Source of the DNA: Armatimonadota bacterium
Lineage (GTDB): Bacteria > Sysuimicrobiota > Sysuimicrobiia > Sysuimicrobiales > Sysuimicrobiaceae
Reading direction: 5' to 3'
Length of the DNA stretch: 64,000 nt
Assembly (NCBI GenBank): GCA_031432545.1
Contig: JAVKGX010000003.1
Span: 121,861-185,860 of the forward strand
In this document: piece after piece, positions 1 through 8,415 of the stretch
How positions within the stretch are numbered: position 1 is the stretch's first letter
How the letters are laid out: each line of letters opens with the position of its first letter
The notes under the pieces: generated by a model
What the model was told of the DNA's origin: nothing
Databases searched by the model: none
The model's input: the letters and a program-made list of their open reading frames with translations, nothing else
Translations under genes and position numbers: made by a program

Positions 1-59
1 CAGTAGGGCTTGGCGTCAGCTTCCGGATTGAAGCGCTTGATGCGGACGATGGTCTCCAT
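1..59 (-). CDS. sdhB: Succinate dehydrogenase iron-sulfur subunit, N-terminal fragment
   Basis: Partial gene: only the first 19 codons are in the window and the rest runs off the left edge. The reading starts with ATG at base 59 and gives METIVRIKRFNPEADAKPY, which matches the N-terminal ferredoxin-like domain of SdhB/FrdB proteins (the 'R-F-N-P-E' beta strand). It begins 5 bp after the sdhA stop codon, so it is the next gene of the same operon and would carry electrons from SdhA to the quinone site in SdhCD. The cysteine motifs lie outside the window, so the call rests on the N-terminus plus position. Confidence 0.75.
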   Translation of the reverse strand, partial: METIVRIKRFNPEADAKPY

Positions 60-64
60 GGGAT

Positions 65-1792
65 CTAGTACTTCCTCTCCTTTGGCTGGTATTTCGTGAT
101 CGTCACCGGTTTGTACCTGAAGTCGTGCTGTCCACGCTCGCGCCGGTAGATGAGCACGTGCTTGAGCCAGTTCTCGTCGTCGCGGTTGGGATGGTCCTCA
201 CGGTAGTGCGCGCCCCGGCTCTCCGTGCGGTGCAGACAACTGGCCACAGTGGCTTCGGCCAGGTCCAGGAGGAACCCCAGCTCGAGGGCCTCGACGAGGT
301 CGGTGTTGAAACGCCGGCCGCGGTCGTCCAGCCGCACCCGCCCGAACCGTTCCTGCAGCGTGAGCACGGTGTCCATCGCATGTTGTAGGCTGGAGGCGGT
401 GCGGAACACCGAAGCGTTCTCCATCATCTCTGCCTGCAGCGCATCCCGGATCGGTGCCGCCGTCTCTCCGTCGGTCCGCGCCCGCAGCGCGTCGATCTGC
501 GCCTGCGCCCGACCTACGGGGTCTTCGCGCACGACCGGGGGATCGGCGCCTTGTATGTAGCGAGCCATGTGGCGGCCTGCTCGGCGTCCGAACACGAGGA
601 TGTCCACCAGCGAGTTCGTGCCCAGCCGGTTGGCGCCGTGCACGGAGACGCACGCGCACTCGCCGGCCGCGTACAGCCCACCCACCGGTATGCCGCGTTC
701 GTCGGCGATGACCTGCGCGTCGTTGTTGGTGGGGATGCCGCCCATGGCGTAGTGCGCCGTCGGCTGGATGGGGACCGGCTCGGTCGCAGGGTCGATCCCC
801 AGGTAGGTGCGCACGAAGTCGGTGATGTCGGGCAGCTTGGTGTCCAGGACCTCCCTGCCCAGGTGCCGGAAGTCCAGGTGCACGTAGTCCGTGCCGTCGA
901 TCCCGCGCCCTTCACGGACCTCCAGGTAGATGCAGCGGGAGATGATGTCGCGCGGTGCCAGCTCCAGCAGCGTCGGCGTGTAGCGCTCCATGAACCGCTC
1001 ACCGTGGCGGTTGATCAGGTACGCGCCCTCGCCGCGCGCCGCCTCCGACAGCAGGATCCCCAGGCGGTAGATCCCCGTCGGGTGAAACTGGAAGAACTCC
1101 ATGTCCATCAGCGGGATGCCGCGCCGCCAGGCGATCGCCACACCGTCGCCGGTCAGTGCGTGGGCGTTGCTCGTGACCTTGTACATCCGCCCGAAGCCAC
1201 CGGTGGCGAGCAACACGGCGCGGGCCCAAAAGACGTGCAGCATCCCCGAGTCGATCTCGTAGGCGACGACGCCAGCGCAGCGCCCGTCCTCGATGAGCAG
1301 GTCAACCATCTGGAATTCGTCGAAGAACGCGACGTCGTTGCGCAGGCACTGCTGGTACAGAGTCTGCAGGATCATGTGACCGGTGCGGTCGGCGGCATGG
1401 CACGCCCGGCGGACGGGGCCCTCACCGAAGTTGCGCGTGTGGCCGCCGAACCGGCGCTGGGCGATCCGACCGTCGGGCGTGCGGTCGAACGGCAGGCCCC
1501 AGTGTTCCAGTTCGTAGACGGTTTCGATGGCCTCCTGGCACATCTGCTCGGCGGCGTCCTGGTCAACCAGGTAGTCGCCGCCCTTGATGGTGTCGAAGGT
1601 GTGCCACTCCGGTTGGTCTTCTTCCAAGTTGCCCAGCGCGGCGCCGATGCCGCCCTGCGCGGCACCGGTGTGCGAGCGTGTCGGATACAACTTGCTGAGG
1701 ACCGCGACCCGGCGGCCCCGCAGTTCCAGTGCCGCGCGCAGCCCGGCTCCCCCGGCGCCGACGATCACCGCGTCGAAGGTGTGCTCAATCAT
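65..1792 (-). CDS. sdhA: Succinate dehydrogenase flavoprotein subunit (complex II type)
   Basis: Oxidises succinate to fumarate on covalently bound FAD and passes electrons to SdhB at the cytoplasmic face of complex II. The 575-aa length is normal for SdhA. The dinucleotide motif VGAGGAGLRA is at residues 11-20, and the FAD-linking histidine is H41 in the segment RSHTGAAQGG. The HPTG active-site segment and the HGANRLGTNSL C-terminal FAD/substrate motif are present. The sequence resembles the SdhA of Gram-positive and Thermus-like bacteria and differs clearly from the second flavoprotein gene in this operon (3644-5386), which is of the E. coli FrdA type. It overlaps the upstream 118-aa gene by 8 bp, so translational coupling is likely. 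Confidence 0.95.
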   Translation of the reverse strand: MIEHTFDAVIVGAGGAGLRAALELRGRRVAVLSKLYPTRSHTGAAQGGIGAALGNLEEDQPEWHTFDTIKGGDYLVDQDAAEQMCQEAIETVYELEHWGLPFDRTPDGRIAQRRFGGHTRNFGEGPVRRACHAADRTGHMILQTLYQQCLRNDVAFFDEFQMVDLLIEDGRCAGVVAYEIDSGMLHVFWARAVLLATGGFGRMYKVTSNAHALTGDGVAIAWRRGIPLMDMEFFQFHPTGIYRLGILLSEAARGEGAYLINRHGERFMERYTPTLLELAPRDIISRCIYLEVREGRGIDGTDYVHLDFRHLGREVLDTKLPDITDFVRTYLGIDPATEPVPIQPTAHYAMGGIPTNNDAQVIADERGIPVGGLYAAGECACVSVHGANRLGTNSLVDILVFGRRAGRHMARYIQGADPPVVREDPVGRAQAQIDALRARTDGETAAPIRDALQAEMMENASVFRTASSLQHAMDTVLTLQERFGRVRLDDRGRRFNTDLVEALELGFLLDLAEATVASCLHRTESRGAHYREDHPNRDDENWLKHVLIYRRERGQHDFRYKPVTITKYQPKERKY

Positions 1793-2141
1793 CGGTGACG
1801 GGCCGCTGCGGTTCGAAGTCGAGATAGCGCAGGACCGTGTGGTCGGTGATGGAGTCGAACCAGCGGCGCCGCAACTCCTCCCCCTCCGCGGACATCAGCC
1901 AGCGCCGGAAGTTCGCGGCCGCCTGCTCGCCCACCCAGAACGCCTCGTTGAGATACTTGGGGCGGCGGACCGGCTTCGGTTGTTCGTAGCTGCCCTCGAA
2001 CCCGTCCACGAACACCCACGTCTTGCGGCCGATGCACCCGAAGCGCCGGGTGACCTCGTCGAGGCGCCCATCCAGCCACTCGACGAAGGATGTCTCGTCG
2101 ACTCCAGGTTTCACGTTGTATGCGTGGATCACACGCAGCAT
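1785..2141 (-). CDS. Conserved-looking small protein of unknown function within the frd/sdh operon
   Basis: A 118-aa soluble protein without signal peptide or membrane segment, starting MLRVIHAYNV. I do not recognise the family. The predicted pattern is strand (residues 2-12), helix (17-35), strand (about 42-47, KTWVFVDG), a Pro/Arg-rich loop, a helix rich in Trp/Arg (75-95) and a final strand (HTVLRYLDFE). This would suit a ferredoxin-like alpha/beta fold such as the dimeric alpha-beta barrel proteins, but that is inference. It lies between frdD and sdhA, 28 bp after frdD, and overlaps sdhA by 8 bp. It is therefore certainly co-transcribed with complex II genes and could be an assembly, redox or ligand-sensing accessory. 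No CxxC or other metal motif is visible. Confidence 0.8.
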   Translation of the reverse strand: MLRVIHAYNVKPGVDETSFVEWLDGRLDEVTRRFGCIGRKTWVFVDGFEGSYEQPKPVRRPKYLNEAFWVGEQAAANFRRWLMSAEGEELRRRWFDSITDHTVLRYLDFEPQRPVTDD

Positions 2142-2169
2142 ACCCGTCCCCTCCTTCTTGCCCGAAGTG

Positions 2170-2514
2170 TCACAGGCGCGCGAGAACGACCGCCGCTGCC
2201 GCGACGATGCCGACGGCCGTACCGTAGCACGCGAACGCCACCGGCACCCAGGAGGCCTTGAGGTGCAATCCCTCGGTGAGCGTGTAGCGGAACCGATGCG
2301 CCCAGTGCAGCATCCACGACGCCACGACCGCGAACACGTAGGCGCGGCCCACCGGATGGGCGACGAGTTCGACGGCCCGCTCGTAGGCGAGCGCGTCGCG
2401 CGTCCAGCCGGCGGCTACGCCGACCCCCGTGAGCAGGACGTGGACTGGCAGCAACAGCGCCGCCACCGTGCCGCCGGCCGCGAACAGGAGCCACCACAGG
2501 GGCTCGCTGCGCAT
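2170..2514 (-). CDS. frdD: Fumarate reductase membrane anchor subunit D
   Basis: A 114-aa membrane anchor of quinol:fumarate reductase. Three hydrophobic segments are visible (about residues 7-32, 55-70 and 88-112). The stretches FAAGGTVAALLLPVHVLLTG, then DALAYERAVEL, then HPVGRAYVF align by eye with E. coli FrdD (GAGGMW..., ALSYERV..., FIGRVFLF), including the spacing. With FrdC it would anchor FrdAB and form the menaquinol site; E. coli-type FrdCD has no haem. The gene follows frdC with only 3 bp between them (frdC stop at 2518, frdD start at 2514). Confidence 0.87.
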   Translation of the reverse strand: MRSEPLWWLLFAAGGTVAALLLPVHVLLTGVGVAAGWTRDALAYERAVELVAHPVGRAYVFAVVASWMLHWAHRFRYTLTEGLHLKASWVPVAFACYGTAVGIVAAAAVVLARL

Positions 2515-2517
2515 CCG

Positions 2518-2901
2518 CTACCGCCCCAGCACGATCCGGGCCACGACCGCCGAGACGATGGCCCACACCGCGTAGTTGGCCCCGACGACCGCCGCGTCCG
2601 GTACCCGGTGCCGTCCCAACCGCACCGTCATCGCCTTGGGGGCGAGCGCGAACCACGTGACCGAGTGGTACAGCGCGGCCGCCAGCCCCAGGGCGTGGAA
2701 GACGGCCATCCCGGGCGCACCCAGAAACGCCAGGTACGCTTCGTAGGCGGTGGGTCCTCGTACCAGCCGGTCGACCAGGATCAGCAGCAAGACCGCGTAC
2801 GTACCGACAAACAGGCTCGTAAGTTCTCGCACGACGAACAGCACGTACGACCGCCGTTCGGTCCACCAGAGGAAGCGCACGGGTCTGCGGTAGCCCGTCA
2901 T
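2518..2901 (-). CDS. frdC: Fumarate reductase membrane anchor subunit C
   Basis: A 127-aa anchor with three transmembrane segments. The stretch [20 protein letters not shown] and the later [19 protein letters not shown] match the E. coli FrdC pattern (WWKKLPFYRFYMLREGTAV; AALLHTKTWFELAPKAANI), including the family-typical 'TWF-LAPKA' turn. The start is the ATG at 2901, which overlaps the frdB stop in a 4-bp ATGA junction. A much longer open frame continues upstream in the same phase but is only antisense-like shadow of frdB and frdA. FrdC and FrdD share the quinol site. Confidence 0.88.
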   Translation of the reverse strand: MTGYRRPVRFLWWTERRSYVLFVVRELTSLFVGTYAVLLLILVDRLVRGPTAYEAYLAFLGAPGMAVFHALGLAAALYHSVTWFALAPKAMTVRLGRHRVPDAAVVGANYAVWAIVSAVVARIVLGR

Positions 2902-3647
2902 CTTCGCCCCCACGGCACGAGCACGTCGCGGGCCCACTGCAGGGCGCTGTGCAGCTTCAGCCGCTGGATCGCACCCGCAGGATCGACGTGCTTGGGGCAG
3001 ACGGTTGTGCACTCGCCCACCAGCGTGCAGTCCCACACGCCGTCCGGTCCGGCCACGACCTCGCGCCGCGCCTTGCGTCCCTGGTCGCGGGAGTCGAGAT
3101 CGTAGCGCGCGGCCAGCGCCAACGCCGCCGGGCCCAAAAAGCGCGGCTCCAGGGCATACACGGGGCATGCGGAGTAGCAGAGCATGCAGTTGATGCACAT
3201 GCTGAACTGCCGGTAGTCCTCCAGCTGTTCGGGCGTCTGGAGGTGCTCGGAGCTCTCGGGGTCGGGATCCCGCCGGATGAGCCACGGCTTGACGCGTGGG
3301 AGCTTGTCCATGAAGTCGCCGATGTCGACGACCAGATCGCGCGCAATGGGGAAGTTCGCGAGGGGCTCCACCCAGATCGTCCTCGGATGGAACTCGCGCA
3401 AGAACGTGGCGCACGACAGTCGCGGCGTGCGGTCGATCATCATGCCGCAGCTGCCGCACACGCCCATCCGACACGACCAGCGGTAGGTCAGACTGCCGTC
3501 GACCTGGTCCTTGATGTAGTTGAGCGCGTCCAGCACCACCCAGTCCTCGCGGTAGGGCACCTGGTAGGTCTGGAAGTAGGGGCTGGCGTCGCGGCCGGGG
3601 TGGTAGCGGAGGACGCGGAGCTCGGCGGTCGGGCGGGCCATCGTCAA
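2898..3647 (-). CDS. frdB: Fumarate reductase iron-sulfur subunit
   Basis: A 249-aa electron-transfer subunit linking FrdCD quinol oxidation to FrdA. The plant-type [2Fe-2S] ligands are C59, C64, C67 and C79 (motif [10 protein letters not shown] plus a later Cys). The second domain carries C151/C154/C157 then C161 ([12 protein letters not shown]), with C207, C213 and C217 completing the [4Fe-4S] and [3Fe-4S] sites, as in E. coli FrdB. The gene overlaps frdA by 4 bp and frdC by 4 bp, so the frdABC block is tightly coupled. Confidence 0.95.
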   Translation of the reverse strand: MTMARPTAELRVLRYHPGRDASPYFQTYQVPYREDWVVLDALNYIKDQVDGSLTYRWSCRMGVCGSCGMMIDRTPRLSCATFLREFHPRTIWVEPLANFPIARDLVVDIGDFMDKLPRVKPWLIRRDPDPESSEHLQTPEQLEDYRQFSMCINCMLCYSACPVYALEPRFLGPAALALAARYDLDSRDQGRKARREVVAGPDGVWDCTLVGECTTVCPKHVDPAGAIQRLKLHSALQWARDVLVPWGRR

Positions 3648-5386
3648 CCTCCGTAGACGCGCTCGGCCGGCGGCCAGCGCGTGATGACCACGTCCAGGTA
3701 TTCGACCCTCGGCTCCCCGTCGCCGCGATAGGCGAGCGTGTGGCGACAGAAGCGCGCGTCGTCACGCTCGGGATGGTCGGTCCGCTGATGGGAGCCCCGC
3801 GATTCGGTACGCGCGAGCGCCGAGTGCGCCACACACTGTGCGACGTCCAGCATGAAGTCGAGTTCGAGCGCGGCCACCAACTCGGTGTTGAACGCGAGCG
3901 TGCGATCGTCGAGCCGGATGCGGTGGAAGCGCTGGCGCAAATCACGCAGCCGATCGCACGTGGCCCGCAGCGATGCATCGTCCCGGTAGATGCCGCATCC
4001 CGATTCCATGGCATCCTGCATCTCGGTGCGGATGCTGGCAATGCGCTGGTCGCCGCCGTCCTTGCGCAGGAAGTCTCTCTGGATGCGATGCTCCTCGTCC
4101 AGTGCCAGCGCGGTCAGCGGGTTGGGACTTGGGGGTGGGCTCTCCCGAGCATGGGCCGCCGCCGCCCGGCCGGCACGGGCGCCGAACACCAGGCACTCGG
4201 GCAAGGAGTTCGATCCCAACCGGTTCGCGCCGTTGATGCTGACGCAGGCGACTTCACCCGCCGCGTACAGGCCCGGCATCGGTGTGGCCCCATGCTTGTC
4301 CGTGTGAACTCCGCCCATCATGTAGTGGACCACCGGGCGCACAGGGATGGGTTCGTGCACCGGGTCAATCCCGGCGTAGTTGCGCGCAAGCTCGCGGACG
4401 AAGGGCAGCTTCTCGTTGATGCGTCGCTCTCCCAGGTGGCGGATGTCGAGGTGGACGACATCGCCGTAGGGTCCTGCGATCGTGCGGCCCTTGCGCATCT
4501 CGTGTACGAACGCCTGCGACAGCTTGTCGCGCGGGCCGAGCTCCATGGCCCGCAGACGCGGCCACGGCTCGGGCGGGCCGAGGCCGTAGTCCGCTAGGTA
4601 TCGGTAGCCGTCCTTGTTGACGAGGATGCCCCCCTCGCCGCGCGCGGCTTCCGTGATCAGGATGCCCGTGCCCGGCAGACCCGTGGGGTGGTACTGCACG
4701 AACTCCATGTCCTTCAGAGGGACCCCGGCGCGGTAGGCCAGCGCCATGCCGTCCCCCGTCACGATCGCGCCGTTGGTCGTGAACGGGTAGATGCGGCCGG
4801 CGCCGCCGGTGCAGAGGATCACGGCCCGGGCGGCGATGAGGTACAGGCGGCCGGTGGCGAGTTCGATCGCCACCGCTCCCCGGCACCGGCCGTCCTCGAC
4901 GAGCAGGGTGGTGACGAACCACTCGTCGTACCGCCGGAGTGCCTGGTAGCGGAGGCTGGTCTGGAACAGGGTGTGCAGGAGGTGGAAGCCGGTCTTGTCG
5001 GCTGCGAACCAAGTGCGCTCGATCTTCATCCCGCCGAACGGCCGGACGGCGACGTGTCCGTCGGGCTCGCGGCTCCACGGGCATCCCCAGTGCTCCAGCC
5101 GCAGCAACTCCTCTGGGCACTCCCGCACGAATTCCTCGACCGCGTCCTGGTCGGCGAGCCAGTCCGAACCGGTGATCGTGTCCTCGATGTGTGCCTCGAA
5201 GGTGTCGTTGGGCTTGATCACCGCCGCGGCGCCGCCCTCGGCGGAGACCGTGTGGCTGCGCATCGGATAGACCTTCGACAGCAGGGCGACGTCGAGGGCA
5301 GGGTCGGCTTCCGCCGCGGCGATCGCCGCGCGCAGCCCGGCCGCGCCACCCCCGATGATCAGGATATCGTGCTCGAGGATGTCCAT
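3644..5386 (-). CDS. frdA: Fumarate reductase flavoprotein subunit (E. coli FrdA type)
   Basis: A 580-aa flavoprotein that reduces fumarate to succinate (reversible in principle). The start chosen is ATG 5386, giving [20 protein letters not shown]; an upstream in-frame extension has no homology. The covalent-FAD histidine is H45 in [14 protein letters not shown]. Several stretches are nearly identical to E. coli FrdA rather than to Sdh[53 protein letters not shown] and the motif around [10 protein letters not shown]. This shows that two different complex II flavoproteins are encoded in one operon. It follows sdhD by 121 nt, the largest gap in the operon, so an internal promoter is possible, but I found no convincing one. 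Confidence 0.94.
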   Translation of the reverse strand: MDILEHDILIIGGGAAGLRAAIAAAEADPALDVALLSKVYPMRSHTVSAEGGAAAVIKPNDTFEAHIEDTITGSDWLADQDAVEEFVRECPEELLRLEHWGCPWSREPDGHVAVRPFGGMKIERTWFAADKTGFHLLHTLFQTSLRYQALRRYDEWFVTTLLVEDGRCRGAVAIELATGRLYLIAARAVILCTGGAGRIYPFTTNGAIVTGDGMALAYRAGVPLKDMEFVQYHPTGLPGTGILITEAARGEGGILVNKDGYRYLADYGLGPPEPWPRLRAMELGPRDKLSQAFVHEMRKGRTIAGPYGDVVHLDIRHLGERRINEKLPFVRELARNYAGIDPVHEPIPVRPVVHYMMGGVHTDKHGATPMPGLYAAGEVACVSINGANRLGSNSLPECLVFGARAGRAAAAHARESPPPSPNPLTALALDEEHRIQRDFLRKDGGDQRIASIRTEMQDAMESGCGIYRDDASLRATCDRLRDLRQRFHRIRLDDRTLAFNTELVAALELDFMLDVAQCVAHSALARTESRGSHQRTDHPERDDARFCRHTLAYRGDGEPRVEYLDVVITRWPPAERVYGG

Positions 5387-5507
5387 GATCCGTCTCAGTC
5401 GGCCCTCCGCCCTCGGCGATTGGCGGTGCCCGGGACGATCGTAGAGCCTTGGGCTGCGAAAGCCGCCTGCCGTCGACGGCGCTCGCCCGTGCGGTCGCTG
5501 CCGACTC

Positions 5508-5882
5508 CTACGGCCCCGGCTGGAACGTAAACAGCACCAGGGCACCCAACGTGCCGAACACCAGGCCCAGCGTCCCGATCGTGGCGTTCCAAAACAATCG
5601 CCACCTGGGCGATCGGGTGTAGTCCGAGACGATGCCCCGAAGCCCGTTCAGGCCGTGGGTGAGCGCCAGCACCAGGATCAACAGATCGTAGACGCGCCAC
5701 AACGGCGTCGCGAACCGCTGGGCGACGAAGTCGAAGTCGATCGTGTCGGTGCTGTTGAGGATGTGCATGATGTACAGGTGCCCCAGCACCAGTCCGATCA
5801 GCAGCACCGCTGAGACGCGCATGTACAGCCACGACAGCCACTCCCAGCCGTTGGGTCGCGCTCGCGCCACCGGATACGTCAT
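5508..5882 (-). CDS. sdhD: Succinate dehydrogenase membrane anchor subunit D
   Basis: A 124-aa, three-helix anchor of succinate dehydrogenase. The conserved histidines are in the first helix (GHLYIMH) and the typical motif [16 protein letters not shown] is in the second, where the His and the D-Y pair are haem/quinone-site residues in the family. It starts 23 bp after the sdhC stop. In the operon it is separated from its expected catalytic partners sdhA and sdhB by the whole frdABCD block and one small gene. Confidence 0.88.
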   Translation of the reverse strand: MTYPVARARPNGWEWLSWLYMRVSAVLLIGLVLGHLYIMHILNSTDTIDFDFVAQRFATPLWRVYDLLILVLALTHGLNGLRGIVSDYTRSPRWRLFWNATIGTLGLVFGTLGALVLFTFQPGP

Positions 5883-5904
5883 CGTTTCGCTCCAGGCTCA
5901 CGCC

Positions 5905-6255
5905 TCACTTGAACATCGGGCGCAGCATCAGGAATGCGACCGGGGTCATCAGCGCCGCGTAGGCCGCCGCGCCCACCCAGAACATCCTGCGATACCATCG
6001 GGTTGCCCGCGGGAACAAATCGAGGATCATGATGATGACCCCGTTGCCGGCGTGGTAGACGACGGCGGCCACGAGCAGGAACTCCAGGGGTTTGAACCAC
6101 GGCTGGCGGTACAGCTCGATGGCCTTGTTGTAGGCTTCCGGGCCGTACATCAGCATGGCCGTCTCGACGATGTGCATGAACAGGAACAGCAGGATCGCCA
6201 CACCCGTGATCCGGTGCAGCACCCACGCCAGCATCCCAGGTCCACCTCGGTACAT
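5905..6255 (-). CDS. sdhC: Succinate dehydrogenase cytochrome b556 subunit
   Basis: A 116-aa membrane subunit. The N-terminal signature WVLHRITGVAI with the H-R pair and the following FLFMHI are typical of SdhC quinone-site residues. A second-helix histidine (YHAGNGV) is the expected haem b ligand. There are three membrane helices. ATG 6255 is preceded by a good GGAGG ribosome site 5 nt upstream. It lies 30 bp downstream of the GntR regulator, so the regulator and sdh genes are probably one transcript. Confidence 0.88.
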   Translation of the reverse strand: MYRGGPGMLAWVLHRITGVAILLFLFMHIVETAMLMYGPEAYNKAIELYRQPWFKPLEFLLVAAVVYHAGNGVIIMILDLFPRATRWYRRMFWVGAAAYAALMTPVAFLMLRPMFK

Positions 6256-6285
6256 GACGACCTCCGCCTCGCTCGCCTCTGCCCA

Positions 6286-6993
6286 CTACCGATCGTGGAG
6301 TTGCCTTTCGATGTCCTCGCGCATGTCCTCCATGTGGCGGTGCATCACGCCTCGGGCGAGCGCTTCGTCCCGCATGCGGATCGCTTCTACGATAGCCTGG
6401 TGAAACTCCTGCGCCTTGTGGGGACTGGTGGGGGCACGCCCGGTCGCCTCGCGGCTCTGCAGCCATATCTCGTTGAGCGTGCGCACGATGGAGACGAGCA
6501 CCGGATTCCGGGTCGCCTCCGCGATGAGCCGATGAAACAGCAGATCGGTCTCGAGATCGGCCTTACCCTCAGCCAGCTCCCGTTCGCGGCGGTTCAACAG
6601 GTCCTGCATCTGGTCGAGGTCGTCCTGGGTCGCCTGGTGGACCGCCAGCGCCACGATCTCTTCCTCGACGATCCGTCTCGCCTGAAGAAGATCGAGGAGG
6701 AACTGCCGCTCGGGCAGCAGCGCCCACACTGCGGGATCCACGGGCGCGTGGGCGGACCGGATGAACGTACCGTCTCCCGAGCGGACCTCGACCAGTCCCA
6801 TTGCGTTGAGGACCCGCAACGCCTCACGCACCGAGGCCCGGCTGACGCTGAGGGTCTCGGCGAGTTCCCTCTCCGGGGGGAGGCGGTCGCCGGGTTGCAG
6901 GTGGCGGTCGGCTATCAGTTCCTGAATCTGGCGGACGATGTCCTCGTAGATCCGGCGGTGGCGGACAGGCTGGAAGACGGGCGTCTGCGCCAT
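6286..6993 (-). CDS. FadR/GntR-family transcriptional regulator (FCD domain)
   Basis: A 235-aa DNA-binding regulator. The winged helix spans about residues 12-78, with PGDRLPPERELAETLSVSR and SRASVREALRVL as the recognition helix. The C-terminal all-helical FCD ligand domain spans about residues 95-220, with the metal/ligand positions typical of the subfamily (D...H..., then H...H near MHRHMED). FCD regulators usually bind small carboxylates or acyl-CoA. It is the first gene of the sdh/frd transcript, and a FadR/PdhR-type operator lies 17 bp upstream of its start. Autoregulation and control of the whole respiratory operon by a central-metabolism ligand is a reasonable inference; the ligand is unknown. 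Confidence 0.92.
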   Translation of the reverse strand: MAQTPVFQPVRHRRIYEDIVRQIQELIADRHLQPGDRLPPERELAETLSVSRASVREALRVLNAMGLVEVRSGDGTFIRSAHAPVDPAVWALLPERQFLLDLLQARRIVEEEIVALAVHQATQDDLDQMQDLLNRRERELAEGKADLETDLLFHRLIAEATRNPVLVSIVRTLNEIWLQSREATGRAPTSPHKAQEFHQAIVEAIRMRDEALARGVMHRHMEDMREDIERQLHDR

Positions 6994-7009
6994 TGGCCTG
7001 GTGGTCTGC

Positions 7010-7020
7010 TGGTCTGACCA
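7010..7020. promoter_or_regulatory. FadR/PdhR-type operator TGGTCTGACCA
   Basis: A perfect 11-bp palindrome with the TGGT-N3-ACCA core bound by FadR/PdhR-like GntR proteins (the E. coli FadR core is TGGTCNGACCA). A second half-site TGGTCTG lies directly upstream at 7002-7008. It falls on the predicted transcription start of the divergent minus-strand operon, where bound regulator would block initiation. It is about 50 bp upstream of the icd -35 box. Confidence 0.7.
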
Positions 7021-7022
7021 AA

Positions 7023-7051
7023 CCGTAGATCGACTCCGACCCCGTTGTCAA
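7023..7051 (-). promoter_or_regulatory. Candidate promoter of the gntR-sdh-frd operon
   Basis: On the minus strand a perfect -35 TTGACA (7051-7046) is followed after 17 bp by a weak -10, CTACGG (7028-7023). Initiation would be near 7016, inside the operator, giving a ~23-nt leader to the gntR ATG at 6993. The poor -10 lowers confidence. Confidence 0.45.
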
Positions 7052-7070
7052 GCAGTACCTGGTACCGGGT

Positions 7071-7099
7071 TTGCCCCGCGCTTCGCGTCGGGTTACACT
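7071..7099 (+). promoter_or_regulatory. Sigma-70-type promoter of the icd-mdh-sucCD operon
   Basis: TTGCCC (7071-7076), 17-bp spacer, TACACT (7094-7099). The predicted start near 7106 leaves a ~50-nt leader to the icd ATG at 7158, with the ribosome site AAGGAG at 7144-7149. Confidence 0.6.
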
Positions 7100-7157
7100 G
7101 ACGTTCGCCGGTCCCGTCGGCCTCCGCATACCCCGTTTGACAGAAGGAGCCCCTCAG

Positions 7158-8402
7158 ATGCTGAGTCTGGAAAGGCTGGCCCCACCGACAGAAGGTCGCC
7201 GGATCGAGATCATAGACGGCAGACTCGTCGTCCCCGACGACCCGATCATCCCCTTCATCGAGGGAGACGGCACCGGCCCGGACATCTGGCGTGCTACGCG
7301 CCGCATCCTCGACACCGCGGTCCAGCGCGCGTACGGAGGCAAGCGGCGCATCGTGTGGTTCGAAGTATTCGCCGGAGAGAAGGCCAACGACCAATTCGGG
7401 GACTGGCTGCCGGCCGACACCCTGCGGGCGTTCGAGCACTACGTCGTGGGAATCAAAGGGCCGCTGACGACGCCCGTCGGCGGCGGGTTCCGCTCGCTGA
7501 ACGTCGCGCTCCGTCAGCTCCTGGACCTGTACGCCTGCATCCGGCCGGTGCGCTGGTTCGAGGGCGTGCCCTCTCCCGTCAGGCACCCCGAACGGGTCGA
7601 CATGGTCGTCTTCCGGGAGAACACCGAGGACATCTACCGTGGAATCGAGTGGCCGGCCGGCTCCGAGGAGGCCAACCGGATCATCGACTGGCTGCGCGCC
7701 GAGTTCGGGGTGCAGGTGCGGCCCGGCTCGGCGATCGGCGTCAAGCCGATGAGCGAGTTCGGAACCAAGCGCCTGGTACGCAAGGCGATCCGGTACGCCC
7801 TGGAGCGCAACCGTCGCAACGTCACGCTCGTGCACAAGGGCAACATCATGAAGTACACGGAAGGCGCGTTCCGCGACTGGGGGTACGAGGTCGCGCGCGA
7901 GGAGTTCGGCAACCGCACGATCTCCTGGGACGAAGTCTTACGCGACTACGGCGGGAAGGTTCCCCAAGGGCGGTTGCTCATCCAGGACTACATCGCCGAC
8001 GTCACGTTCCAGCATGTGCTGACGCGCCCCCAGGACATCGACGTGATCGCCACCGGCAACCTCAACGGCGACTACCTCTCCGACGCGATCGCCGCACAGG
8101 TCGGCGGGATCGGGATGGCCCCGGGGGCCAACGTCGGGGATTTCCACGCCGTCTTCGAGGCCACCCATGGGACCGCGCCGAAGTACGCGAACCTGGACAA
8201 GGTCAACCCGGGATCCCTGACGCTGTCGGGGGTCATGATGCTCGAGTACCTGGGCTGGCAAGAAGCCGCCGACCTGGTGATCGCCGGGCTGGAGCGCACG
8301 TTCCGCAAGAAGGTGGTGACGTACGACCTGGCACGGTTGATGGATGGGGCCCGCGAGGTCCGGACGAGTGAGTTCGCCACCGAAGTGATCGAAAACATGT
8401 GA
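7158..8402 (+). CDS. icd: NADP-dependent isocitrate dehydrogenase
   Basis: Converts isocitrate to 2-oxoglutarate with NADP+. The 414-aa length is close to E. coli Icd (416 aa). The start at ATG 7158 is supported by AAGGAG 8 nt upstream; an in-frame GTG at 7071 would place the start in the promoter. The substrate loop [17 protein letters not shown] keeps the serine that is phosphorylated in enterics. The coenzyme loop [17 protein letters not shown] keeps the Lys-Tyr pair that selects NADP. It is first in a TCA-cycle operon with mdh, sucC, a HIT gene and sucD, divergent from the sdh/frd operon. Confidence 0.96.
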   Translation: MLSLERLAPPTEGRRIEIIDGRLVVPDDPIIPFIEGDGTGPDIWRATRRILDTAVQRAYGGKRRIVWFEVFAGEKANDQFGDWLPADTLRAFEHYVVGIKGPLTTPVGGGFRSLNVALRQLLDLYACIRPVRWFEGVPSPVRHPERVDMVVFRENTEDIYRGIEWPAGSEEANRIIDWLRAEFGVQVRPGSAIGVKPMSEFGTKRLVRKAIRYALERNRRNVTLVHKGNIMKYTEGAFRDWGYEVAREEFGNRTISWDEVLRDYGGKVPQGRLLIQDYIADVTFQHVLTRPQDIDVIATGNLNGDYLSDAIAAQVGGIGMAPGANVGDFHAVFEATHGTAPKYANLDKVNPGSLTLSGVMMLEYLGWQEAADLVIAGLERTFRKKVVTYDLARLMDGAREVRTSEFATEVIENM

Positions 8403-8415
8403 GGAGGCATCCGCA

